DNA of 10,190 nucleotides from Limnohabitans sp. (GCA_009693225.1 SHXP01000065.1:1-10190), one strand, 5' to 3'. Positions 1-6,960 are shown, counted from the stretch's first letter. Notes: a model not told the origin generated them from the sequence alone. Program-made: numbers and translations.

Positions 1-176
1 CCTCTATCCATACGAACGAAAAGGACATGATAACTTCCGAAAATCCCCGTGAGGTTGCTAAGTGGGAGAGTGCACTTAATGAATTGTAGATAAACAATCT
101 CATTGTCAGCGATACGGGAGAGTTTTTCGATATCACTCATTTAGGCTATCAGGTAGCAGACAAGATAGAGTTATGA
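1..176 (+). pseudogene. C-terminal tail of an unrecognised gene, interrupted by an in-frame TAG
   Basis: The frame starting at base 3 is open from the left edge to a TAG at 87-89, and then stays open to a TGA at 174-176. Before the amber codon it reads SIHTNEKDMITSENPREVAK followed by WESALNEL. After it comes INNLIVSDTGEFFDITHLGY followed by QVADKIEL. The two halves read as one fold, a winged-helix-like end of the kind 'alternating helix, short turn, LIV, E-x-F-x-hT-x-x-G-Y-x-hAD'. Such tails end a variety of poorly characterised bacterial proteins, so no function is assigned. The stretch is visibly more AT-rich than the rest of the window and uses rare-looking AT-ending codons, which suggests acquired DNA. 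The TAG may be a true nonsense mutation, a read error, or the natural stop with a conserved-looking remnant behind it. The gene converges on hrpA with 17 bases between the stops. Only the last part is inside the window. Confidence 0.42.
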
Positions 177-193
177 GCGATAAAAAGTGTGAC

Positions 194-3100
194 TCAATGA
201 TTCAACTGCCCCCACACCTTCTCCAACCTCTTCACACTCACCGGCTGCGGCGTTCTCAGCTCCTGCGCAAAAAAGCTGACCCGCAGTTCTTCCAATAACC
301 ACCGGAATTCCAACATGCGCGCGTCAGTCTGGCCTTTGCGCTCGGCAACCAGCCGCCAATACTTTTGCTCCAGCGGTTTCAGCTTGGCCAGGCGTTGCGT
401 GTCCCGCGCCGGGTCGGCGCGGTATTTTTCCAGCCGCAAGCTAATGGCTTTCAGGTAACGCGCACAATGTTGCAACTGCGGCCAAGGGGTGGCGGCCAGA
501 AAGTTTTTCGGCAGCAGGCGTTGCAGTTGCTGGGTGCAGTTGGCGGTGGCGTCGGGTGCGTATTTGGTGTCTTTGATTTTTCGCTGCGCCAGCGCAAATT
601 CGCTCAGCACACCCAATGCCAGGCGTGCCACTTCATTCGCTATCAATGTCAAGCGCGCCCGTCCCTCGTCGATGCGTCGCTTAAAGCTGGCCTCGTCGTT
701 GGGCAGCGGCTCGAGCAGAAACGCGCGGTCCAGCGCCACGTCGATGATTTGCGCTTTTAACTCGTCGGCGCTGCCCAGCTGCATATAGGCCACGGCCATT
801 TTTTGCATGTCGGGAATGTTTTTTTCCAGGTATTTCAACGCGTCCTTGATTTGCAGCGCAAACAAGCGGCGCAGGCCGGCGCGGTTTTTTGCGGCAGCAA
901 CATCGGGCTCGTCAAACACTTCGATGCTGACCGCATCGCCCATGTCCACCAGCGCCGGAAAACCGATCAGGCTTTGCCCGCCTTTGCTGATCTCCATCAG
1001 TTCGGGCAGTTCGCCGAAGGACCAGTTGGTGTGGCGTTGGTTTGGGCTTTTTTTCTCCGACTTGGCGAAATTGGGGTCAGAGCCCGAGTTTTGCTTCGCA
1101 AAATCGGGATCCGACCCCAATTTCGCCTCCGCCCCCAATTTCTCAGGAGCAGAAGCCAACTTCAACCCCGCCAGGGCCTGAAACGCCCCTCTGGCTCTCG
1201 AGCCCAGTTCCGCTTTCAGCACGCCCAGGTTTCTGCCCTGGCCCAGCTGGCGGCCATGCTCGTCCACCACACGAAAGTTCATGAAGAAATGCGCGCTCAG
1301 CATGTCCAGCTTGAAGTCGGTGCGCTTGATGTCCAGGCTGGTTTCGTCGCGGGTTTTTTTCAGCAGCACCTCAGTCAGCGAGCCTGCGCCGAAGAGTTCC
1401 GGCGCTGACAACCCGGCGACCAATCGCGCGGCGCTCTCGGGCAGCGGCACAAAACGGCTGCGCGGGCGCTGCGGCAGACTTTTCAGCAGCGCCTGAGTCT
1501 TGTCTTTCAACATGCCGGGCACCAGCCATTCGGCACGCTCGTCGCTCACCTGGTTCAGCACAAACAAAGGCACGGTCACGGTCACGCCGTCTTTGGCGTC
1601 GCCCGGCGCGTGCAGGTAATGCGCGGCGCAGTCCACGCCGCCCAGGCGCACCATCTTCGGAAACGCCTGCGAGGTGATGCCCACGGCTTCGTGCTGCATC
1701 AGCGATTCACGCGTCATCACCAAGGGCTCGCTGTGGTCACCGGCGGCGCGTCTGCGTCTGCTCTCGTCGCGGTACCAGCGCTCCAGGCCTTTGCAGTTGC
1801 ACACGTCTTCGGGCAAATGCTGTTCGTAAAACGCCTGAATCATGCTGTCGTCCACCAGCACGTCTTGGCGGCGCGACTTGTGCTCCAACTCCAGCACCTG
1901 CGCAATGAGTTTTTTGTTCGCGGCCATGAACGGCAACTCGGTCTGCCACTGCGCTCCCACTAGGGCCTGTTGTATGAATATCTGTCTGGCCAGCACCGGG
2001 TCTGCTTTGGCAAACGGCACCCGGCGACCGCTGTAAATCACCAGTCCGTACAAGGTGGCGCGCTCGAACGCAACCACGTCGCCGTGCTTGGCTTCCCAGT
2101 GCGGGTCCAGCAATTGTGTTTTCAGCAAATGCGCCCCGGCCTGCTCCAGCCACACCGGTTCGATGTTGGCAATGACACGCCCGAACAAACGCGTGGTCTC
2201 CACCAGTTCAGCGCAGACCAGCCACTTGCCCGGTTTCTTTTTCAGATGCACGCCCGGGTGGCGGTAAAACTTGATGCCGCGCGCGCCCAGGTACACGTCT
2301 TCCTCGTCCTGCTTGCAGCCTATGTTGCCCAGCAAGCCGGTCAGCATGGCCTGGTGCAATTGCTCGTAACTGGCGGGTTTGTCGTTCATCGCCCAGCGCT
2401 GCTCATTCACCACGGTGATCAGCTGCGAATGCACGTCGCGCCATTCGCGCCAACGCCGTATGTTGATGAAGTTCTGCCGCAACAGGTTTTCATGGTGGCG
2501 ATTGGACAAACGCTCTCTCTCGCCGCTGCCGCCGCGCGAGGCCTCCAGCCAGTCCCACAAGCGCAAATAGCAGCTGAATTCGCTTTTCTCGTCCTTGAAC
2601 TTGGCGTGAGCCTGGTCGGCCTGGGTTTGCGCGGTCAGCGGCCGGTCGCGCACGTCCTGCACGCTCAGCGCCGAGGCGATGATCAACACCTCTCGCAGCG
2701 ACTGCAAATCGCGCGCCGCCAGAATCATGCGCGCCACGCGCGGGTCCAAAGGCAGTTTGGCCAATGCCTTGCCTATGGGCGTGAGGCTGTTGTCTTCATG
2801 CACTGCACCCAGTTCGGTCAGCAGCTGAAAACCGTCGGCAATCGCTTTGGGGCGCGGTGCCTCCAGAAACGGGAAGTCGGCCACGTCGCCCAGGTGCAGC
2901 GACATCATGCGCAATATCACCCCGGCCAGCGAGCTGCGCAATATTTCCGGTTCGGTGAAACGCGGTCTGGCGTTGAAATCTTTCTCGTAGTACAGGCGTA
3001 TGCAAATGCCTTCGGCGACGCGGCCGCAGCGACCGGCGCGCTGGTTGGCCGCCGATTGGCTGACGGGCTCGATCAGCAACTGCTCGACCTTGCTGCGAAA

Positions 3101-4252
3101 GCTGTAGCGCTTGACGCGGGCCAGACCGGCATCGATGACAAAACGTATGCCCGGCACGGTCAGCGAGGTTTCGGCGACGTTGGTGGCCAGCACGATGCGC
3201 GGTGCGCCGCCGGTCTCGAACACGCGCTCCTGCTCGGCTTGCGTCAGGCGCGCGAACAGGGGCAGCACGTCCACCTGTCGCGTGTAGGCGTTGTGCGACA
3301 AGTGGCCGCGCAGGTGCTCGGCGGCCTCGCGTATCTCGCGCTCGCCCTGCAGAAACACCAGAATGTCGCCGCGCGGCGCGCCAATCCACAGCTCGTCCAC
3401 TGCGTCTGAGATGGCGTTACCAATGTCGTACTCGCGACTTTTCTCCCAGGGGCGGTAGCGCATTTCCACCGGGAAAGTGCGGCCCGACACCATCAACACC
3501 GGCGCCGGCCCCTTGGCGCCTGCGAAATGCCGGGCAAACCGGTCGGCGTCTATCGTGGCCGACGTGATGATGATTTTCAGGTCCGGGCGGCGCGGCAGTA
3601 TCTGGCGCAAATAGCCCAGCAAAAAATCGATGTTCAGGCTGCGCTCGTGCGCCTCGTCGATGACGAGTGTGTCGTAGGACAGCAGCAGCGGATCGGTCTG
3701 CGTCTCGGCCAGCAAGATGCCGTCGGTCATCAACTTGACCGAAGCGTCGCGAGATAGTCTATCCTGAAAGCGCACCTTGTAGCCGACCACCTCGCCCAGC
3801 GGGGTTTTCAGTTCCTCGGCAATGCGCTTGGCCACCGAGGTGGCGGCGATGCGCCGGGGCTGGGTGTGGCCGATGATCTGGCGGCGTTTGGGTTTCGAGA
3901 AATTGGGGTCAGAACGCGAGCTATTGCGAGCAGCGAAATTGGGGTCAGAGGCCGAGTTTTGCTGCGCAAAATCGGGATCCGACCCCAATTTATGAGAAGC
4001 CCGCAGCCCTGCATCCGTCGGGACTAAGGGTTGGTCAACCACAGCCGCTGCCGAAGCGGGTTCCCAGCCGCCCCGCCCCAGGGCCAGCGCCATTTTGGGC
4101 AATTGCGTGGTTTTGCCAGAGCCGGTTTCGCCGCACACAATGACCACCTGGTGCGCTTGTATGGCCGACATGATGTCGTCGCGGCGGGCGCTGATCGGCA
4201 GGTCTTCTGGGAAGTCGATCACAAAGGGCTGAGGCGGGTTGGGAGATGTCAC
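194..4252 (-). CDS. hrpA: ATP-dependent RNA helicase HrpA (DEAH box), with in-frame repeat insertions
   Basis: HrpA is a cytoplasmic DEAH/RHA-type 3'-5' RNA helicase; family members resolve structured mRNA and stalled ribosomes. Visible motifs are motif I GETGSGKT (residues 41-48), Ia TQPRR (130-134), II DEAH (199-202), III SAT (231-233), IV-like FLQGEREI (300-307), V LATNVAETSLTVPG (355-368) and VI QRAGRCGR (404-411). HA2/ratchet and OB-type regions follow (about 470-700), and then the long C-terminal DUF3418 region typical of HrpA. The 1352 residues exceed the roughly 1300 of E. coli HrpA. The excess includes two insertions containing GSDPDFA-QNS-SDPNFA peptides (about 88-120 and 1038-1067), encoded by palindromic DNA repeats. 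The first insertion separates motif I from motif Ia. The start is GTG at 4252-4250 (plus-strand CAC); no in-frame ATG lies between it and the upstream in-frame TAG, and no Shine-Dalgarno is evident. It is divergent from the vapBC-like pair. The identification is firm; full activity with the insertions is untested. Confidence 0.97.
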   Translation of the reverse strand: MTSPNPPQPFVIDFPEDLPISARRDDIMSAIQAHQVVIVCGETGSGKTTQLPKMALALGRGGWEPASAAAVVDQPLVPTDAGLRASHKLGSDPDFAQQNSASDPNFAARNSSRSDPNFSKPKRRQIIGHTQPRRIAATSVAKRIAEELKTPLGEVVGYKVRFQDRLSRDASVKLMTDGILLAETQTDPLLLSYDTLVIDEAHERSLNIDFLLGYLRQILPRRPDLKIIITSATIDADRFARHFAGAKGPAPVLMVSGRTFPVEMRYRPWEKSREYDIGNAISDAVDELWIGAPRGDILVFLQGEREIREAAEHLRGHLSHNAYTRQVDVLPLFARLTQAEQERVFETGGAPRIVLATNVAETSLTVPGIRFVIDAGLARVKRYSFRSKVEQLLIEPVSQSAANQRAGRCGRVAEGICIRLYYEKDFNARPRFTEPEILRSSLAGVILRMMSLHLGDVADFPFLEAPRPKAIADGFQLLTELGAVHEDNSLTPIGKALAKLPLDPRVARMILAARDLQSLREVLIIASALSVQDVRDRPLTAQTQADQAHAKFKDEKSEFSCYLRLWDWLEASRGGSGERERLSNRHHENLLRQNFINIRRWREWRDVHSQLITVVNEQRWAMNDKPASYEQLHQAMLTGLLGNIGCKQDEEDVYLGARGIKFYRHPGVHLKKKPGKWLVCAELVETTRLFGRVIANIEPVWLEQAGAHLLKTQLLDPHWEAKHGDVVAFERATLYGLVIYSGRRVPFAKADPVLARQIFIQQALVGAQWQTELPFMAANKKLIAQVLELEHKSRRQDVLVDDSMIQAFYEQHLPEDVCNCKGLERWYRDESRRRRAAGDHSEPLVMTRESLMQHEAVGITSQAFPKMVRLGGVDCAAHYLHAPGDAKDGVTVTVPLFVLNQVSDERAEWLVPGMLKDKTQALLKSLPQRPRSRFVPLPESAARLVAGLSAPELFGAGSLTEVLLKKTRDETSLDIKRTDFKLDMLSAHFFMNFRVVDEHGRQLGQGRNLGVLKAELGSRARGAFQALAGLKLASAPEKLGAEAKLGSDPDFAKQNSGSDPNFAKSEKKSPNQRHTNWSFGELPELMEISKGGQSLIGFPALVDMGDAVSIEVFDEPDVAAAKNRAGLRRLFALQIKDALKYLEKNIPDMQKMAVAYMQLGSADELKAQIIDVALDRAFLLEPLPNDEASFKRRIDEGRARLTLIANEVARLALGVLSEFALAQRKIKDTKYAPDATANCTQQLQRLLPKNFLAATPWPQLQHCARYLKAISLRLEKYRADPARDTQRLAKLKPLEQKYWRLVAERKGQTDARMLEFRWLLEELRVSFFAQELRTPQPVSVKRLEKVWGQLNH
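1064..1142. repeat. Intragenic palindromic (REP-like) element, copy 1, in the hrpA 3' part
   Basis: A perfect 15-base inverted repeat, GGCGAAATTGGGGTC (1064-1078) and its complement (1113-1127), bounds a long hairpin. Its inner arms are TTTTGC (1089-1094) with GCAAAA (1098-1103), and CCCGA (1083-1087) with TCGGG (1104-1108), around a TTC loop. The 56-base core 1068-1123 differs from copy 2 (3936-3991) at only two bases. Bases 1110-1127 are followed by a partial tandem copy (1128-1142, one mismatch in 15), an 18-base step equal to six codons. The unit resembles extragenic palindromes linked to REP-associated tyrosine transposases (remembered, not searched). Here it is translated within HrpA, the core covering residues 1044-1062 and the partial copy the residues just before it. 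Confidence 0.9.
3900..3991. repeat. Intragenic palindromic (REP-like) element, copy 2 plus a half copy, in the hrpA 5' part
   Basis: The complete unit is 3936-3991, with perfect 11-base terminal inverted repeats AAATTGGGGTC (3936-3946) and its complement (3981-3991), and inner arms TTTTGC/GCAAAA around a TGC loop. A second left arm, AAATTGGGGTC, lies at 3900-3910, exactly 36 bases (12 codons) away, so this locus holds one full and one truncated copy. On the minus strand the whole is read as KLGSDPDFAQQNSASDPNFA then ARNSSRSDPNFS, about residues 88-119 of HrpA. The match to copy 1 is 54 of 56 bases. Confidence 0.9.
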
Positions 4253-4326
4253 GGCGCGAATTATCCCATGACACGGGATCTCGTGCTACACTGATTCACA
4301 TGAACTAGTGTTGTCGAAGCCCTTCT
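4253..4326. promoter_or_regulatory. Divergent hrpA / vapB-vapC-argA control region with an imperfect palindrome
   Basis: This 74-base gap must serve both directions. For the minus strand, GATAAT (plus 4260-4265) is a good -10 box, but it ends only 7 bases before the hrpA GTG, which would give an almost leaderless mRNA. For the plus strand, TACACT (4287-4292) is a possible -10. Neither has a convincing -35. Between them lies CACGGGATCTCGTG (4272-4285), a palindrome with 12 of 14 symmetric positions, in the spacer of both candidate promoters. VapB-type antitoxins usually repress their own operon by binding inverted repeats here, so this is the best operator candidate. The assignment is inferred. 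Confidence 0.4.
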
Positions 4327-4590
4327 ATGGTCAATCTCACCATTTCCCTAGACGAAAACCTCGTCAAACAAGCGCGCATCAAAGCCATTCAAGAAGGCAC
4401 CTCGCTCAGCGCAAAGGTGCGCGAAATGCTGGCGGCGTATGTGCGGCAAGACCTACCCAGCACCCCCTTGGCCATCCCCAAACTGCCCACGAGTGGCAGT
4501 GGCGGCTTGATGCCCGGCATCGACCCTTGCAGCAACCGCTCCATGTTTGATGCCATGGACGCCGACATGGACATCAGCAATCTCAAATGA
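4327..4590 (+). CDS. vapB: Ribbon-helix-helix antitoxin, VapB family
   Basis: This 87-residue protein opens with MVNLTISLDENLVKQARIKA, the beta strand and first helix of a ribbon-helix-helix DNA-binding domain. GTSLSAKVREMLAAYV (about residues 24-39) forms the second helix. The C-terminal part, GGLMPGID (about 59-66) and then FDAMDAD, matches the toxin-binding tail of the VapB subfamily that ends in 'GGGL-PG-D-----D-MD'. In that family the N-terminus dimerises on operator DNA and the tail wraps the PIN toxin. The last codons overlap the toxin start in an ATGA (4587-4590), typical of translationally coupled pairs. The start ATG is preceded by a weak GAAG (4317-4320). No in-frame damage is seen, so DNA binding and autoregulation could be intact. 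The symbol is given at family level. Confidence 0.82.
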   Translation: MVNLTISLDENLVKQARIKAIQEGTSLSAKVREMLAAYVRQDLPSTPLAIPKLPTSGSGGLMPGIDPCSNRSMFDAMDADMDISNLK

Positions 4591-5030
4591 CACCCGACGT
4601 GAACGTGCTGGTAGCGGCCATGCGCTTGGACCATCCGCACCATGCCCCGGCTTTCAATCACTTGCAAACGCAATTGAAGCTGGCGTCACAGCGGCCAAAC
4701 GACGCATCCATCGTGTTGCTTGGGGTGGTGGTGGCTGGCTTCATCCGCGTTGTGACCAACCGAAGAATCTTCCAACTCCCAAGCAGTTTGAAGCAGGCCA
4801 TCGATTTTGTCGACACGCTGCTGCTTTCACCCGGCGTCGTATTTCAGGGTACGGGCAGCCAGTGGCCGGGCTTCAGAGACCTGTGCCTTCGGGCCGAAGT
4901 CAACCCCGATTCAGCAACCGATATTTGGATCGCCGCCTCTGCCATGCAATGGGGTGAAATACTGCACACCTTTGACCGTGATTTCAAAAAAATCTTGCCC
5001 GACGAACACCTTTACCTCGTGAGCCGCTAA
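4587..5030 (+). CDS. vapC: PIN-domain toxin, VapC family, with a catalytic Glu replaced by Gly
   Basis: PIN-domain VapC toxins are Mg-dependent endoribonucleases, usually cutting tRNA or rRNA, held inactive by VapB. The 147 residues follow the subfamily pattern: MTPDVNVLVAA with first acidic Asp4, then VVVAGFIRVVTNRRIF (47-62), the HW-like QW (92-93) with F-x-x-LC (96-100), TDIWIAASA with Asp112, and TFDRDF with Asp130. In relatives, as I recall them, the stretch before GF reads SELVLSGF, where the Glu is the second metal ligand. Here it reads LGVVVAGF, so that position is Gly46 (GGG at 4722-4724), one transition away from GAG. No other acidic residue is nearby. The reading frame is complete and otherwise well preserved, so the toxin is probably weakened or dead while still able to bind VapB. 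It overlaps vapB by four bases and ends three bases before argA. Confidence 0.82.
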   Translation: MTPDVNVLVAAMRLDHPHHAPAFNHLQTQLKLASQRPNDASIVLLGVVVAGFIRVVTNRRIFQLPSSLKQAIDFVDTLLLSPGVVFQGTGSQWPGFRDLCLRAEVNPDSATDIWIAASAMQWGEILHTFDRDFKKILPDEHLYLVSR

Positions 5031-5033
5031 ACC

Positions 5034-6389
5034 ATGTCCACCGATTTTAATTTCACCTTCGTGCCCTGGTTCCGCTCGGTCGCCCCCTACATACACATGC
5101 ACCGGGGCAAAACCTTTGTGGTCGCCATCGCAGGCGAAGCCATAGCGGCGGGCAAATTGCCCAGCCTGGTGCAAGACCTGGCCATGATCCAGAGCATGGG
5201 CGTCAAAGTCGTGCTGGTGCACGGCTTTCGCCCGCAGGTGAATGAGCAACTCAAGGCCAAGGGCCACGCCCCGAAATACTCGCACGGCATACGCATCACA
5301 GACAGCGTGGCGCTGGACTGCGCGCAGGAGGCCGCCGGTCAGCTGCGTTACGAAATCGAAGCTGCGTTCAGCCAGGGCCTGCCGAATACGCCGATGGCGG
5401 GCGCCACCATTCGCGTCATCTCGGGCAACTTCATCACCGCGCGGCCGGTGGGCATCGTCGACGGCGTGGACTTCCAGCATTCAGGCCTGGTGCGGAAAGT
5501 CGACGTCACCGGCATCAGTAAAACGCTCAGCCTGGGCGCCATGGTGCTGCTGTCGCCCTTCGGTTTTTCGCCGACCGGTGAAGCCTTTAACCTGACCATG
5601 GAAGAAGTCGCCACGTCGGTGGCCATTGCCTTGCAGGTTGACAAACTCATTTTCGTCATTGAAGTGCCGGGGATTCGCATCAAACCGCTGGAGCCCGCCG
5701 GGGACGACAACCCGATCGACACCGAAATGCCGCTGGAAGTGGCCGAGCGTTTGCTGGCCGACGTGCCGCCGGCCAACCAACCGACAGACATCGGTTTTTA
5801 CCTGCAACACTGCGTCAAAGCCTGCAAATACGGGGTAGAACGCAGCCACATCCTGCCGTTTGCAGTGGACGGTGTGTTGCTACTGGAAATTTATGTGCAC
5901 GACGGCATTGGCACCATGGTGGTCGACGAGCGCTTAGAGAGTTTGCGCGAAGCCACCCCGGACGACCTGGGCGGTGTGTTGCAACTGATTGAGCCTTTTG
6001 AAAACGACGGCTCGCTGGTGCGCCGCGAACGCACCGAGATAGAACGCGACATCGGCAACTACACCGTCATCGAACACGACGGCGTCATCTTCGGTTGCGC
6101 CGCACTCTACCCTTACCCGGAAAACAAAACCGCCGAGATGGCAGCGCTGACCGTATCGCCGCATTCGCAAGGCCAGGGCGACGGCGAGAAAATAATGCGC
6201 CGCATCGAGCAGCGCGCACGGCTTATAGGCCTGGAAAGCATTTTTGTGTTGACCACGCGCACCATGCACTGGTTTATAAAACGCGGCTTTGTGCAAGTGC
6301 CTATCGACTGGTTGCCACAGGCACGTTTGCGTAAATACAGCCCGGACCGCAAGAGCGTGGTGCTGGTGAAAAAATTGACTCAGGGTTGA
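5034..6389 (+). CDS. argA: N-acetylglutamate synthase ArgA (amino-acid N-acetyltransferase)
   Basis: ArgA transfers acetyl from acetyl-CoA to glutamate, the first step of arginine synthesis, in the cytoplasm. In the classical enzyme arginine inhibits through the N-terminal domain. An amino-acid-kinase-like domain covers roughly residues 10-295, with VHGFRPQVNEQL (62-73) and PTGEAFNLTMEEVATS (from 180). A GNAT acetyltransferase domain follows (about 305-451), with the acetyl-CoA loop VSPHSQGQGDGEKIM starting near 374. The 451 residues match the family (E. coli 443). The start MSTDFNFTFVPWFRSVAPYI is the usual N-terminus of Burkholderiales ArgA. It begins only three bases after the vapC stop, with no clear Shine-Dalgarno, so transcription and probably translation depend on the upstream pair. 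The end overlaps the convergent dsbB by 10 bases. Confidence 0.97.
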   Translation: MSTDFNFTFVPWFRSVAPYIHMHRGKTFVVAIAGEAIAAGKLPSLVQDLAMIQSMGVKVVLVHGFRPQVNEQLKAKGHAPKYSHGIRITDSVALDCAQEAAGQLRYEIEAAFSQGLPNTPMAGATIRVISGNFITARPVGIVDGVDFQHSGLVRKVDVTGISKTLSLGAMVLLSPFGFSPTGEAFNLTMEEVATSVAIALQVDKLIFVIEVPGIRIKPLEPAGDDNPIDTEMPLEVAERLLADVPPANQPTDIGFYLQHCVKACKYGVERSHILPFAVDGVLLLEIYVHDGIGTMVVDERLESLREATPDDLGGVLQLIEPFENDGSLVRRERTEIERDIGNYTVIEHDGVIFGCAALYPYPENKTAEMAALTVSPHSQGQGDGEKIMRRIEQRARLIGLESIFVLTTRTMHWFIKRGFVQVPIDWLPQARLRKYSPDRKSVVLVKKLTQG

Positions 6390-6928
6390 GGTTCGAAATG
6401 CGCGTCGTTCGCCGCCTGAAAACGCTTTTGAATTTTGCGCCACACGACCAGCAACAGCCACACACCCATGGCGACAAAAGCCACGAAAGACCAGTTGGCG
6501 ATCGAAGCGCCTAAGAAGGTCCAGTCGATCTTGGTGCAGTCGCCGCTGCCCCTAAAGATGAGCGGGATGGCGCGTTGCAGAGGAAACGATTCGATCATGC
6601 CGTAAAAGTCGCGGCCGCAACTGAGAGTGTTCGGCGGGTACCACTGCAGCCAGGACTGGCGCGCAGCGATGAAAGCGCCGAAGCCGGCCATCAACACAGC
6701 CAGCAGCACCAGCAACTGCTGCACCCGCGCATGGCGCAACAACAAAGGCAGCAAAGCCAGCAAACCGATGACGGTCATGGCATAGCGCTGCACGATGCAC
6801 ATGGGGCAAGGCTCGAGGCCGACCACGTGTTGCAAGTACAAGCCGAAACCCAGCAGGCCGGCACAGCCTAAGGCCAGCAAAGCCCAGCTCAAGCGCAGAT
6901 TCAAGAGGTTCCAGAGTAGTGAGGGCAT
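6380..6928 (-). CDS. dsbB: Disulfide bond formation protein B (DsbB)
   Basis: DsbB is an inner-membrane quinone reductase that reoxidises periplasmic DsbA, passing electrons to ubiquinone or menaquinone. The 182-residue protein (E. coli 176) has four hydrophobic helices at about 13-33, 46-64, 70-89 and 146-164. The first periplasmic loop carries CPMC (Cys41, Cys44). The second loop carries Cys104 and Cys131, which form the DsbA-facing disulfide. Arg48, just after CPMC in IVQRYA, matches the conserved quinone-site arginine. All four catalytic cysteines are present. The short basic tail (KIQKRF) is cytoplasmic. The gene stands alone on the minus strand. Its stop overlaps the end of argA, and its start faces yggX across a 138-base gap holding a good promoter candidate. 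A weak Shine-Dalgarno is the only doubt about the start; the protein N-terminus looks normal. Confidence 0.97.
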   Translation of the reverse strand: MPSLLWNLLNLRLSWALLALGCAGLLGFGLYLQHVVGLEPCPMCIVQRYAMTVIGLLALLPLLLRHARVQQLLVLLAVLMAGFGAFIAARQSWLQWYPPNTLSCGRDFYGMIESFPLQRAIPLIFRGSGDCTKIDWTFLGASIANWSFVAFVAMGVWLLLVVWRKIQKRFQAANDAHFEPQP

Positions 6929-6960
6929 GGTGATATTGCAGGTTCCGGGAAAAGACAGTC

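Noticed and set aside
1064..1127. Hairpin in hrpA as a transcription terminator
   Set aside because: It lies in the middle of a coding region, has no following U-run on either strand, and recurs with 54 of 56 identity near the other end of the gene, which fits a repeat element better.
365..1408. Several plus-strand open frames opposite the 3' half of hrpA
   Set aside because: They lie entirely opposite the conserved HrpA C-terminal region and have low-complexity translations with no family resemblance.
1970..3409. Long open frame (479 codons) on the plus strand inside hrpA
   Set aside because: It is antisense to clear helicase motifs, its translation is His/Gln/Arg-rich with no recognisable domain, and such shadows are common opposite GC-rich genes.
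5934..6461. 175-codon minus-strand frame across the end of argA
   Set aside because: It is antisense to the conserved GNAT domain and out of frame with dsbB, with no recognisable protein features.
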